Assembly: GCA_032209605.1 (NCBI GenBank)
Contig: JASFXZ010000009.1
Location: 12,077,553 to 12,141,552 of the forward strand
Source: Mactromeris polynyma
Lineage: Eukaryota; Mollusca; Bivalvia; Venerida; Mactridae
Direction: 5' to 3'
DNA: 64,000 nucleotides
This document shows positions 10,346-23,331 of this stretch, piece by piece (within the stretch, counting starts at the first letter, position 1; each line of letters starts with the position of its first letter). A program made the position numbers and the translations under genes. Under the pieces are notes generated by a model. That model saw only the letters and a program-made list of their open reading frames with translations, had not been told where the DNA came from and searched no databases.

Positions 10346-13300
10346 GACAACGTCTCTTATAACTCACCTGAAGATCATTCCTATGACAGCAGTTTAGGAG
10401 ATGTTGTTTATATTTTCCTCTATATACACATAGGGAACAAGGCATTGCCCTCCAGGCTGCCATGTTTTTTGATGGAACTTTATTACACAAAGTTATGTAT
10501 TATAATTTATGCAATCTTATAGGAATACCACTATAATAATATTATTATTATAAGCAGTTCTACGCATCACATATCAAACCTCTAGGCCTTATGGTTTTGG
10601 ACAAGAAGATTAATCAGGGGTGTGATTGACCCAAAAGCTGAAAAGAGAAAAAAATAAAGACAAGGTGTTTGGGGGGCTGCTTTAGACACCCAATGTGGGG
10701 GACCTAGGGGCAAAGCCACCAAAAGAAAATGCATATTGGGTATTTTTGCACCATTTTGGAATAGTTTCCTTAGAGCTTTTGTTGTTATTCACAATAACAT
10801 TCTGTTGGAGAGTGGCAGACTTATACTTTCAACTTGCACAAGTTTGGTTCAGTTCCATCATGTACTGTGACATCTAATTCACTAACTATGTGTGAAGTGG
10901 CAATTTTAACTAATTCAAGAGCAAAAACTCCAGGGCTTTTAAGTAAGTATGCCCGTTATCAAATTATCTATCATCATGTGATCATTTTACACTCTGGTAG
11001 ACTGTATCATAAAAGACTGGTCAATGAATTTGTTCTGTAATGTTAAACAAACGTACAACCAAGACAGCCCACCTTGGAGTACTTTATGCTCAGGTGAGCC
11101 TGAAAACAGTTATATCTATATATATAATTATATAGCTACAATATGTATAACTATATAATTCCAAAATGGCAACAAGATTCCCATAGAAAACAGACTGACC
11201 CCTTTCTCAAATGTTTTATTTGTCCAGTAAAAATGGTAAAAAGGGATATTTTGTAAAGCTCACCATCACACGTGGCCATAGCAACTGTAAATGGCCATAC
11301 AGTTTTTGTTTGAATTGTTACAGATTGATTTTAAAGAAAGCTTTATACTCCATCACAAAAATCTATTTTTAATCATGTTCGAAAATAATAATTGCTGTCA
11401 TTTGGGAATACAAATGTAGCTTTAATGCAACTTTTGCATACATGTTCAAAATTTATCTCTTTTTGTAAATACTCCCATGAAATGAAGTGTCAGCAAATTT
11501 AATATCTATGGCAAGTTGATTGATTTCATGCACCAAATAACATTGTTTTCTGCAAGAGATATACAGTGCTTCTGTACATTTTAATTATGAAATATTAATG
11601 AGTAATCATTCAGAGCAGAAAATGAATAAAAACATAGTTAACGTCTGTTATAATGAAGGTGTGTATGAGGGGATACCATTACCAGGGGATGTGCAGATCC
11701 AGCACTTGATGTCAGGGGTGTCCAACTCCTGGAAGTCCAGTCCAAGGATTTCAGAGGGATCTGGACCCCATGCATGCAGGGTGTATGAAATATTTCAAGT
11801 GACATATTGTTGATCAATCTCCTACGCAGTGATCTCCCCTTATAGTTACCGGAGTTATTGCTGTACTGCAAGGGAAGATAGCCCCTTGCTCGGCGTTTGA
11901 TTGTTGATATACAAGGATAATACAAGGGTGGTAATAAATTATGTAATATACAAAACAAGTCCTCTGGAAATGATAAAAACAAGCCATTTGTATATTTCAT
12001 CACTTTATGAAAACAAGTTTAATTAACAACCTCAATAATTTATATCATAATTTTATTGGTAATTAGAAATGTGTCCATTGCACACAGATGCCCCCACTAA
12101 GTATAAGTTATGACAATTTATTTCACAATCCTCGAACATAGACAACAAAGTTCTGGACTGGACACTATTTTGGGAACATGAACAAAAATTCAATCATGCA
12201 CCTTGACCTTGAGGGATCATAAAAATACATTTAGCATAACAAAAGCGATCATCACTGTATGGCAATTGTTACTTCACCTCATTCGTTAATCACTATTGGT
12301 TTATTGCAAATAATACGAGGGTGTTATCATGGGTGGGTGAGGTCATTCATGAATTATAAATGCCTGATGAATATACAAATATAATGCTAGCTATATCAAC
12401 CATTCAACAACAACAAAATTGCCATTTATCCATTGTTTTTTACGTGTGTCAGGGATCATTTCAACTAAATTATTTTAAAGCTGATCACTGATTTTAAAAG
12501 ACTTTTTGATATTCCATTGATAGCCAGAGTTGTTAACAGAATTAATTCTGTTTTAGAAATAACAATAACCGACCACATGACATTTCCCCACGACCACATG
12601 ACATTTCACCGGATTGGTTTTAGAGAAGAGTTAAATTGATGCAACTGTTTACGAATAGACAAACTATGAAGGATAAAACATGTCTGACTCACCTTGAACC
12701 ACGCCTTTTAAGTCCGAAGGAATTAACATAACATGATTTGTTGATATTAATTATTTTTATTTGATTCACAGAACATAATGCTATGAGACTTTCTTCAAGA
12801 CAGAAATGAAAAAAAAATCTATTTGATTTTGTAACATTCCCTTAAACTTGAGTCGCTGTCAGTTTTAATGCCAACTAACGGTAAAAATATTCCTAAATAA
12901 TTGATTGTGGTAGAACTTTGATTGAGGGTCAACAGAAGACCATGTTTGTAAAATCACCTCGTAATCAGTCAAGTATTTTCTGATAAAAATTGTCTCAGTT
13001 TCCAGAGAAGCTAGCAATGAAGACCCTTGGTGGCCACATTATAAAACATATTAGACTTTTTTTTAAAGAATTTGGTAAAAGTTCAGGTACAGATTATTCC
13101 GACCAAAACAATTCTCAAACTTTCCAAAATAGCCATTAACGGAAAATCTGCCTGACCCATAACAGCCCTGTTTTTAAAGATAACAGAATTATCTGTAGAA
13201 ATCTGAAAGATGAGCATTCCTCTGAAGTTAATCAGAATTTGTCAGGTAATCCAGGGAGAGATATTCTTTCAAGAAATTGATGACAATGGAGACAGGATGA

Positions 13301-13581
13301 CAGACAACATTATGGACAACTGGTGATGACCAATTCCAACAGTTTGCCTTGGCATTTTGTGTCAGGCAAGCTAAACATACCAACACAATAAAAGTGTTTA
13401 TTTATCATAGTGTCACCCCTATTTAAAGGGCCAGTCATTTCTGACTTATTATGAGACACATTCTTTCTGAACACATTTACGTCCTGATTCCTATCCTTAA
13501 ATGCCTGAGGCACCAGGCAGGTAGGCGCACGGTTACCATTATTTAACTAGATGGCGGCTCACCAACCGGCCATATCAGAAT
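10346..13581. other. Long non-coding stretch
   Basis: Contains a 17-base match to the 40 bp satellite at 10521, a block at 10440-10470 with GGCAATGCCCTCCAGGCTGC, a (TA)-rich run near 11118 and a hAT-like CAGGGGTGTCC near 11713. The minus-strand open frame at 11638-12003 has no coding features. I see no gene. Confidence 0.5.
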
Positions 13582-13660
13582 GGACCCAACCTAGATTCGA
13601 ACCTTTGACCTCCTGCTCCCAAGTCCCAAGGCGGATGCCTTAACTACTCAGCCACGGGAG
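13582..13660 (-). repeat. tRNA-Ser/Leu-like head (SINE)
   Basis: On the minus strand CCGTGGCTGAGTAGTTAAGG is a type-II tRNA D arm and GGTTCGAATCTAGG the T arm, about 50 bases apart. The anticodon arm does not fold cleanly. Confidence 0.6.
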
Positions 13661-14027
13661 ACAGTGTACTAACAAGCACATCCTCCCAGTAAACAAACAC
13701 TACATAAAACTAAAATCATTAAAGACAGCAAATATGAATCCTAGGAAACCTGCCATGGACCTAAACAATTACACCCTAGATCAGCTACAGCCATTAATTG
13801 CATGAATAATTAAACAGACTTATCTAATTGTTGTCTTTCATTCCGCGTAATTACCAAACATTCGATGCATAACCACTGTTTTGTTCCATTACTCCTAGAC
13901 TGATTATTTCATTGATTTTGAATTCCAGGAAGTCAGTTTTAGAGAAGATTAACTTTATTTTGTGAGTACCTCAGAGATGAGAACTGAAACCAGAGATAAC
14001 CAAGGGGATTGGTCAAACACTACTCAC

Positions 14028-14107
14028 TTCAGCAAAGCCTACAATCATGCCCTCCAAGCAGTCAGGATTTTCATAGACAGAATCTTTGTACAGGGACACT
14101 TGGAATC
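14028..14107 (-). other. Candidate minus-strand internal exon, unrecognised
   Basis: On the minus strand a donor GCTGAA|GTGAGT closes an open stretch that includes SLYKDSVYENPDCLEGM, a well-balanced coding-like composition. An AG at CTTTAAG|GATTCC gives an 80-base exon entering in phase 1 and leaving in phase 0, compatible with the signal-peptide exon at 37608-37710. The better-looking acceptor TTTCATTCAG, 24 bases further upstream, would hit a stop in this frame. Low support. Confidence 0.18.
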
Positions 14108-14298
14108 CTTAAAGCACAGTTCAATGTCTGAATGAAAGGAATGATTATAGACAGTTGCTGTAAGACTGTCAAGAGATTTATCAAGATATTTTACTTTGGT
14201 TTGTATTGAATTAAGCGCCATTTTTAACATTTTATTTTTTATTTTTACATAGCAGTCAGTTGACCTCATCAATATGCCTGGAATTCATTACCAACCAG

Positions 14299-14631
14299 TA
14301 CTTACTTGCCCTCCTAGTACTAACTTGCCCTCCTAGTACTAACTTGCCCTCCTAGTACTAACTTGCCCTCCTAGTACTAACTTGCCCTCCTAGTACTAAC
14401 TTGCCCTCCTAGTACTAACTTGCCCTCCTAGTACTAACTTGCCCTCCTAGTACTAACTTGCCCTCCTAGTACTAACTTGCCCTCCTAGTACTAACTTGCC
14501 CTCCTAGTACTAACTTGCCCTCCTAGTACTAACTTGCCCTCCTAGTACTAACTTGCCCTCCTAGTACTAACTTGCCCTCCTAGTACTAACTTGCCCTCCT
14601 AGTACTAACTTGCCCTCCTAGTACTAACTTG
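14299..14631. repeat. Minisatellite of 19 bp, about 17.5 near-identical copies
   Basis: The unit is CCTCCTAGTACTAACTTGC, repeated head to tail with almost no divergence, which points to recent expansion. It abuts a tRNA-like head at 14643. Confidence 0.95.
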
Positions 14632-14642
14632 ACCTTAACTGC

Positions 14643-14707
14643 CTCACCCAGGAATTGAACCCGGACTTCTCTGGTGACAGCCCAGCTAACCAGATGGACT
14701 AGGGTTC
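14643..14707 (-). repeat. tRNA-derived head (SINE) beside the 19 bp array
   Basis: On the minus strand TCCATCTGGTTAGCTGGGC is A-box-like and GGGTTCAATTCCTGGG B-box-like. Confidence 0.5.
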
Positions 14708-14721
14708 AGTCAAGGTAAATA

Positions 14722-16242
14722 CACTGCATCTCCGTTACTACGCTATCAGTCAAGGCGCTATATCCATTATAACACGATGTCATCGTGGCTCCCAATTATT
14801 TTCATGAAAAATCCTAAAATTTGTCAAAAAAGGAAGAAAAATTGATCAAAATCGTATTATTCCACGATTTGCTGTCTGCTCTTTCACGAAATCACGTGCT
14901 GTTAACGAACTGCGGTCGCAAATCAACGAGATTACTTAAACTGAATATACGCACCATAATGGATATATATCCAATTATGATAACACCATCAATATTTACA
15001 CAAATGTCCCCTTCTAATGTTTTTCAACACATTCCATAAACATCAACGTAATTTGACCTTGGATTGTGCTGATTCTATGACGTCACGGGTGAAGCTGATG
15101 CAGAGTCGTCTAGACACGCCCACATTCAATTATTCTGCTTACCTTGACCAATTAGATGATCACGAACCGGCGAGATTTCTTTTAATTGAATGAATGCCGT
15201 AGGGCATGTCATCAATCATGGAATAAAGCAGTGTTAATCCACAATAAACTAAATGACAATGCAAACCTGTTTGCGATATCCGGATGCGCTAATTACGATT
15301 AATACAGCACTTGTTGTTCACACAGATCTACTAAATGTGTTGTCGACTATTTCTCAATCTGTCACAAAAATTAGCTGTGTATCAACATGTTTACCTTTTA
15401 AGTCAAGGCAAAAGCAGACAAATTGGCACGGAATGTTTGAAGTGCTGCGAGTCAAAAACAATGTTCTTGCAGACTACAAAGGCGCCGCAATTCGACTTGT
15501 TAGATCAAGTAGTCGGCCCAATGTTTGATGCGAGGCACATGGAAAATTTTCTACTCACAGAGTTCAAAGGTGCCGCGTCGTCTTATAGTTTCAGAGGTCG
15601 ACCGTCGTGGGTGGTGATTTTGTCAAATGCACATTTTGATTGACGTGAAATGCTTTATGAGACGTATGTAATATAGATACGACCGGGCATGGTGCAAAAA
15701 CTGTAGGCCATCGCATTTTTCATGCGTGATTGTTGGTCCAATCAACAGTTTTACGCGATGAATTATTCTTCTGTTCTGGTTAATAACGGATAAATATCGA
15801 TAGGTACGAAAATACAATTAGATATAATTATTGAATTAATTGTCACTCTAAATCAGCAATTTTCACATGCATTTTGCGAGAGTTGTCACAGGGGGTAATT
15901 TCACAGGTAACAAATAATACAAACGCCACCAAAATATCGCTGTTACGAAAGAGAAATGACCATATTTTAGCTTTGTTTTAAATAATTTATGAGTTTTGTT
16001 TTGAAATAGTTTCAAATAATAATGCATAAATAAGTTTTATATATTTTCATCTACCTATTTATTAAAACAAATACATAATTTATAAAAACGTTGTATGCAC
16101 AACGCTATATTGGGTGGGTGGGGTAAGTTGGTATCCCTTCTCTATGGTTCATGTCTTTAGATTTTAACGTGGTCAGATATAACGCGATCGCGAGTCTTTG
16201 GACCCCCCCCCCCCCCTATCACATTATAATGGAGTTGCAGTG
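14722..16242. mobile_element. Possible 1.5 kb Tc1/mariner (pogo-like) element
   Basis: Left end CACTGCATCTCCGTTA (14722) and right end TAATGGAGTTGCAGTG (to 16242) are imperfect inverted repeats, each followed outward by TA. Subterminal motifs also match in inversion (CGCTATATCC near 14752, GATATAACGCG near 16176). The interior is CpG-richer than its surroundings, with a CRE TGACGTCA at 15078-15085. No transposase is recognisable. The ends could belong to two unrelated insertions. Confidence 0.42.
15143..15228 (-). other. Candidate short minus-strand first exon in a CpG-rich segment
   Basis: On the minus strand CAAG|GTAAGC forms a strong donor ending at about 15143. An ATG about 70 bases upstream opens 23 codons beginning MTCPTAFIQLKEI that run into it. 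A CRE lies downstream of the donor on this strand. It could equally be chance within the putative element at 14722-16242. Confidence 0.15.
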
Positions 16243-18640
16243 TACTAAAGAAACACCATTTATGCTCCTGTACTTTAGTGGAGACACTTCATTTCCATTC
16301 TTGCAGACTCTTATTTAAACTCTACTGATTTAATTACCAGACAAATATGGTTGCCTTGGTGAAAATAGAGAATTTTAATCTGCAGAAATGGAACAGAATA
16401 CTGAGATCAATACCTAAAATAAGTATTTTCACTATAAGTATAAAGTTTAAATACACATGAAATCTGGATTAAAGTTTTTCAAGTGTCTGTTTCATACTGA
16501 ACATCTTTAAGTTTAGGTTCATGTTTTACTGCTTTATTTGACTTTTCTACCTTGCACTTATTAAAAAAACAAATCACCATTTGGCCAATATAACCCTCAG
16601 TCAGATTGATCCCAAGTCATCTTTGTGGCAAATCAATGGCTCTGACAGGGGAAAAGTTTCCTTAAATGAACTTTAAACTATTCATTTCTGAAAAGGCTAA
16701 ACATAATTTGAAACTCTGACAGAATACTCCTAGGTTTTACTTTCCAATTGATTTAATCCAGTATTTTTATATTGCAACTTTTTTTCAAAACAATATCCAT
16801 AATTTCAGATGAATTTCTTCAGACAAAATATGTTAGATACGTCCTTTAATTAAAGCCATAACAATTTGGTCAGAGAGAAAAAATAAAGATCAGTCAGATG
16901 ACCACAAATTGTTTTTCTTTCTCTCAGTTATATAACAACAAAAGGGGATACATGTATTAATGACAGAAATCTGGTGATATTTAGTTTGCAAGAGGTGATG
17001 ATATTTATAATGAGCCCTTGAAAATCACAGTATTTCTAGAAGGTGACTCCCACGAAGACAGTACCCCACTAAAGGTCTGATACATAGCCATGAAAACCAA
17101 CGGGTGGTTACCATAATAACACATCCAAGCTAGGTTTCACACATTAGGCCACACCTTTTTTTTTTTTTGGTTTACAAGAATTTTTGGGGAAAATGTCCAC
17201 TGGGTGGTCGAAAAAAAAAAAAAAGGAAAAAAGTCACAAAACATACTCTAAAAGGGTAAAAATCAGAGAAATGACTTACAACAATGAAAATTGATATTAT
17301 TTACTTGACATTTTTCTTCTTAAAATGCTATTTAAACATGTATTAATACACACAAAGTTTCATAGTTCTAACTAAACACACTGTTTAAATTTTACATACT
17401 GTGCATATAAAACATACTTTGAGAACATGATGAATGAAATTGACTAGAAAATGTATGTATATAATACTACACATTTTTTTTCAAAGATACATTTAATATC
17501 GCTCAGCCAGACATTTGTATTGCTTTAAGGCTATGCTAAAGCAAAAGTGAAAGCAGAACATTTGAAAATGACCAATATTAAAAAAAAAATATTGAAAAAA
17601 TGTGAAATTATAAAAAAAAAAAAATCCACTTTTCGGAAAATTAGACCCACCGGTTTTGTAAACCAATTTATATAAAAGTAGTGGCCTTATAGCTGTAATA
17701 AGATGTCTAATACAGGAGCGAATCATATTGGTCTACTTTTACATAACTACATTGGTAAATCAATAAAGTTACTTTCAAGTTATTAATGAACTCAGCAATT
17801 ACTTTGGTCATTGCCCAGGAGATGTAGAAAGGGTACACGTTGAAGCAATTACAGTAAGACATCCAATGGTACACATTGAGAACTGCCGTCACTGCTGTCA
17901 CTGCAGCCAGCGTACAATGTTTCAGGCTAACTGATTCTTCTTAATGTACAGATAATCATATAATACCAAGCGTAAATGATGAACAAAAGACCTGTCATGG
18001 CACTGCACAATTTGTTCTCATGAAAATGCTGTATCATCGAAGCTGTCAAAACGCTAAACAACAGGCAATGTGGAAATAGATTAAGACACACAAAAATTAT
18101 GTGTTGTGCGATTCAAGGACAGTAACTCCTTTGTGACTGGAATTAATCAACTCTTCATGCAGGAATCATGTTATTGGATACAATCACAAAACTAGTACTG
18201 TATTTCACACATATACAGTAACTGTAAACCAGCAGTAGAAATGTCTGTGAAAACAATGGTTATATAAAAAGCACTGACATTTAGGAACCTCATATAATTC
18301 ACTGAATGACATCACCTGATGTCCACAATTGCCTAGGAAAGATATTTTTGCACCTATTTAATTGCACAGGAAGACTGTGACTAACCACAAAAGCTGTAAA
18401 CTTAGAATTTAGAAAATGATTTCTACATTTACAGCAAAAAAACCTCCATACTTCTACAGCAACTGAAAGACATTTAAGTATCTAAGGATTATATCAACAG
18501 TCAAAGTAAAAGTCATAGGGTACTAAACTAAATGTTACAGTGCAAACTTCGCTTTAAGAATAGTTAGGGGGGGGGACCTTTGAGAGGGGAAAACAATATC
18601 TGGTGGGGTAAAAGGGAAAATAATTCATACTGCAAAGTTT
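16243..18640. other. AT-rich non-coding stretch
   Basis: Homopolymer T and A runs at 17151-17168 and 17211-17224 flank GGGTGGT motifs. No exon or element recognised. Confidence 0.5.
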
Positions 18641-18860
18641 AAAATGTGTATTTGTTCCCTTTCTTAAATTTTCGAATTAAGAAGATTTTTAAGAATTTTC
18701 TAAACTGTCGGAGGAAGCGTTTCTTAAAGCCATTTTCTTGTACCCGCTGTCTGTTAACATAATGGCGGCCATATTTACGAAAGAACTAAAACTTTTTTCT
18801 TAGCAAATAATTAAGAACTTTCTTAAGCGAAGATCTTCCTTAACATGAAACGGGGCCCAG
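18640..18860. repeat. Possible MITE ending in GAAACGGGGCCCAG
   Basis: TTAAGAATTTTCT and AACTTTCTTAAGCG motifs are arranged around AATGGCGGCCAT. Only the right end looks terminal. Confidence 0.3.
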
Positions 18861-19082
18861 GTCTGTATCACGACATATGCGATATTACTGGTCAATATTT
18901 TCAGTTTTCTGACTCAAAATATCTACAATGCTGTGAGATTGGATTTAAATGACACAGAATAGTGGAAAATATACACTCACCAGTTCCAATTTAAGCCACA
19001 AATAGGCTGTAATGGATTGTTGCCTGTTAAATTTAAAACTCCTATCTGGCAACTATCATTTGATTCTAGAGAATAGATGTTA

Positions 19083-19737
19083 GACCTTATTCACGAACAC
19101 TTTAAATCTGAAAGTCAGACTTTAATTAACCCGTATCTTTACTGACAGTTCCAAGGCTGTATATCGCTGTATGATTATTATTTCTTTTTGCGTTTTAAAT
19201 GTACGTTTAGTTTGCCTTTCCCCCTGTGCAATTCTTTCACTTTATATAGTGTTCATGTTATTTCCTCCCCAGTTTCAGCCAATTGTGGCCAGCTGGTTTG
19301 ACTTGTCCTGTGATATCCATTAATTCCCCCCCCCTTTAGTCCTCTTTTATTCCCCTAATTATCCCTTATGGTCAGCCAGGCCATTCCTTGTGCCTCTTTT
19401 CCCTAACGTATGTACCCTTTAACCTCCTCAATTGCCTAATTTTTATGGATTGTTGTTTCCCCCACCCCCCCCCCGGAGGTCTGTGTGGGGAGGCACTGTG
19501 ACTTATGTATATGTATTTTCTCTCTTTTAAATCTGCATAATTTGTTTTTACCAGCGGTTTGTTTTTATTAAATCTAAAAAAATGATATTCTGTCTGAACA
19601 ATTGTTGTTTCCCTCAGGACACTTTTGCCAATTTTTAGTAAAATCTGTATCGTTAAACTAACATATAGGGCAAAAGGAACATTTACCATTTCCAACTTTA
19701 AGTCTGTCTTTCAGACAGTGTTTATGAATTATCCCCC
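19083..19737. mobile_element. MITE of about 650 bp, copy in reverse orientation
   Basis: The left end TTCACGAACACTTTAAATCT and the right end (CAGACAGTGTTTATGAATTA) are inverted repeats of about 40 bases. Inner sequence CTGAACAATTGTTGTTTCCC matches, in inverse, the copy in SRD5A3-like intron 2 (52280-52540). Poly-C tracts near 19328 and 19468 fall in the extra interior that the short copy lacks. Confidence 0.65.
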
Positions 19738-20708
19738 TGTTTAGCACCTGATATCATTCAAGTTCTATGAAATTATAATACTGAAATGATAATTTACACG
19801 GATTTTCTGGGAATATATAAGTACCCAACATACTATTTCAATGAAATCCCTGAACATCTTATAAAACCACGCCATTTACCATGACAACAACACAGCAATC
19901 TCAGCAGAATTCTCTAGAACAATTAGACAATAGTTTACACTTCACTTAAGAGGAACAAAAACTCCCAACATTAGAATTAACATTAGCACCATATAGAGCA
20001 TATAAGACAAATTAACAGAGCAAATAAATGATATAAATCTCCCTACTGCACAAAAAATACTACTTGAATAATCATCTAGCACACAAACATGTCTCAAATA
20101 TTGATTGCCGCCTATAAACTTCTCAGTTCCCGATGGACAGATTTTCAGGGAAATCAGACAAAACAGCTGAATGACACATGTTCTTTATGTACCATATGTG
20201 CCAAACTAACTGTGACGAATGTTAAATGTCAAATATTGCCTTTAAAATGTTCCAGTCTTTGCATGCTATCTCTTTAAATCCTTAGTTACACTACAATGAG
20301 CATCATTTTCCATAAGCTGCACTACTAATCATTACAGACCATGTGATACTCAATATATTCAGTTTAAAGCACAACATATCATTCCTCTTTCACTTTGGCT
20401 GGGAAGTTGTCCAACAGGAATGTTCTTGTTTTCTCTGTTTGTTTATCGTGATAGTAGGATAAGTGTGAGGGTTAGTTCACCCTTACACCAGGTTTAAACC
20501 CCAAGTGGGGGGGGGGGGGAATTCAAATAACAATTCCAAGATGGTTCTCCTAATTTTACTCTTCTTTTGTGTTTGTGTCTAAGTGTCCCTTTGTAACTGA
20601 TTATTATGTACATATGTACAGATTTGCATGTCTCTCTGCACTTTGGGTGGCTGCAGTGCACTTTGTATACAGCATTTCCTGCACAACATTTTCACACGTC
20701 AGACAGTC

Positions 20709-20896
20709 AAATATTCCTATAGATCACAAGCCCAAGCAAGATCAATCCTAGCCAGTGGTAAGCACTACACCAATCAAAGCACAAAAGTGCTGTGGGACAG
20801 TACCACTCATCTCTGTAGCCAAGCTGGCAACTCGTTGCATACAAGTTTCCGTTTTGGAACTAGACAGTTTTATAATATCAAAGTATGTGTAAATAG
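20709..20896 (+). other. Candidate internal exon, unrecognised
   Basis: Acceptor-like CACGTCAGACAG and donor AATAG|GTAAGA bound a segment open in one frame (includes SILASGKHYTNQ and FRFGTRQFYN). Phase and family are unsupported by any neighbour. Confidence 0.15.
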
Positions 20897-21126
20897 GTAA
20901 GATGATTTGCATGGAATATGAAACAAAACTAAAACCTAAGACAGAAATGCGAAAAAGAATAAAAATTTATTGAAAAATAGTCAACATTTTTTCCAAAAGA
21001 TCTTCAATCCAACTTGTTCTAGAAATGCTAGATTTTCAAACCGAAATAAAGAAAAATGGTCAGTAATAATGGTAGAACCTTAAAATTGTAAAACAAGTGA
21101 AATGTTTGTCACGATTGTAAATAAAT

Positions 21127-22168
21127 TAGGGATGTCAACGAATATTCGAATATTCGTTTTATTTTCGAATATTCGAATCATGTTTCAATATTCGAATATT
21201 CGAAAAAATATACTTAATAAAACAATTATGAAAAATAAAATTAGTGTTTGTTTATTTATTTGCCGACCCCGATTTGTGAGAAAGTATGAGAGTAATAAAG
21301 GATGTTGCTGTTGTTGTTGTTGCAATATACGCGCTTGTAAAAGTGTCATTGTGTATATTGGGGGGTGCTAATATAATTGTATATCGTCGAGTGATGACAT
21401 TTTGTCTCTTTCGATAATCCTTTAATTACTGTGCGTTTGTAATAGTTTGATAGTCCATAGTCTCAAATAGAAGAAATAGGTATCTAATTGTCGGTAATTT
21501 TGTTGTTGACGAAAGGTGTAAAAAGTAGGCAGTTAAAACCACCGACAGGGACTTGAGTTTATGACTCGCTTTTTAATTAAGGAAGATCAAAGATGGAATT
21601 GAGAAAAGAAACATGCCGAAAATAGGGTGATGGGAAACAACATAATTTGCATACTAATTTTTCACGTAGGTCATATCATCCAATCAAAATGACTGTTTAA
21701 AAACATTTTACTCAAAATACAACGTGCTGCCAAGTTGTCATGTTCTTGATTTCGTATATTTATGAATGCATAAATGATAAACGTTGAATTCTTGTATTAA
21801 AACTTGAAAACACAATGGGTTGTTATTACATCTTAAAAATAACAGAACTGATTCTTTTTTCATGCTTTATTTGCAAAATAATGAACAATTGACGAAAACA
21901 AAACACTAAACACTTCAAAAAGATATTCATAAACATGAATATTGGCATTCAGAAGATGATCTGTTAACTGCAATACCTTCATTCGTCAGAGTCTTAATTT
22001 CCGGTGAAAACGAAAGTAGAATAAACACAGCACGTAAGGAACTTTGGTATATGAAATATTTTTTTTTTTATAATTTTGTCTAAGTTGTGTCGAACGAATA
22101 TTCGAATATTCGTTCGAAATGAAAAACGAATATTCGAATACCTGATTTGCTATTCGTTGACATCCCTA
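21127..22168. mobile_element. 1,042 bp non-autonomous hAT-type element with intact TSD
   Basis: The ends read TAGGGATGTCAACGAATA and its inverse, with further inverted runs of AATATTCGAATATTCG just inside. Perfect 8 bp duplications AAATAAAT lie at 21119-21126 and 22169-22176. The interior is AT-rich and I find no transposase or BED-finger remnant, so it must have been moved in trans. A (TTG)n run sits near 21305-21325. Confidence 0.82.
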
Positions 22169-23035
22169 AAATAAATTAAATACAAAGATATCAGACCCTT
22201 TATGTAACGTTTGTGGATATTTAATTATAAAATGACATATCAAATTATATCAGCACGGACTTAGAGTAAAATCAGTATGCCCAGGCATAAAGTTATGATA
22301 TCACTAGCTTGCCATAGGTTATGAGTTGTCTTGTTGTAGTGGGGTATTTTCCAATTAATTTTCCAAGCACAGAGTGAGGTGTACATAGAAAGATGACACC
22401 GATAAGTCGTGCGGAACGAGACCATATCTATGATAAATCCAAAACTGTAAACAAACTCGTGTGTATTTAAACCCCATCTGAACTCCACAGAAACAGCTAA
22501 TTAGTTCACAAACCACTTTAGCAGGTCACCTTTTCAACATTTCATTTTATTGAAAATGTTTATGATATTATTTTGTTTGGTGAATTTTGGAACTATTTCG
22601 TTTGCGTAGTAATTAGGCCGATGTGGACGTTTTTGACACGTTACCGGCTTTCAGTCTTTATCGTGTTTTGAAAACGGGAACCAATTGTTGTATGCCTCTC
22701 AAATTGCCACTACTATAGACGGTACCCGAGCGGTACCGTCCAAAAACAGCAACATATGATATTTACCAGAATATCAACCATACCAATACTCAGAAGGATA
22801 ACTTCCTCCAACAGTGTTTAATCTGTGTTTTGTAAATAGAATATCTTTTTAGGTGGAGAAATAATTAATGGAAGACCTTTAAATAGATGCAGCTTGTGAC
22901 ATTTTAATAAGGTTCTATTACTACATGATGAACTCTTTAATCTACCAGCCAGGAGGACTTGTACTAAAGTGTGAAGTCACTACTGAAATATACATGTCTC
23001 ACATGTCATGTCTCACGCAGCTCACTGTACTAACA

Positions 23036-23331
23036 TGGTTTGCCATTTGCATATCGGTATTGTGTAAACCAATCAAATCTTATGTTAACCACAAAGGCGA
23101 TTTCTCTTCAACCGAACAACGTTTGTAACCTTGACACGGATTGGTTAACCTTTCGTAAAAGGGTACGTTACCTTACCGAAATCCACTGAATTTCCATGAA
23201 TTAACCGAAATCCATTTTGGATCAGGAGTGACCAGCAATCATACCATCTCGGCATTAATTTTTGTTGCACAACAAATCCTATCCTTCAAATTGCGCCGAC
23301 CATCTTTTTATCAAGATCTTTCTTGTTTATC
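23036..23331 (+). repeat. Dispersed repeat X, copy 2 (uninterrupted)
   Basis: Colinear with copies at 4911-5190 and 55433-56145, including GGTTAACCTTTCG and GGATCAGGAGTGACCAGC. It serves as the reference for the interrupted copy in SRD5A3-like intron 5. Confidence 0.72.

Noticed and set aside
11638..12003. 121-codon minus-strand frame
   Set aside because: Composition is not protein-like over its length, there are no splice signals, and it overlaps a repeat-like block.
14299..14631. CRISPR-like regular repeats
   Set aside because: Pure head-to-tail tandem copies with no variable spacers, in a eukaryotic genome. The same holds for the 40 bp array at 7422-8504.
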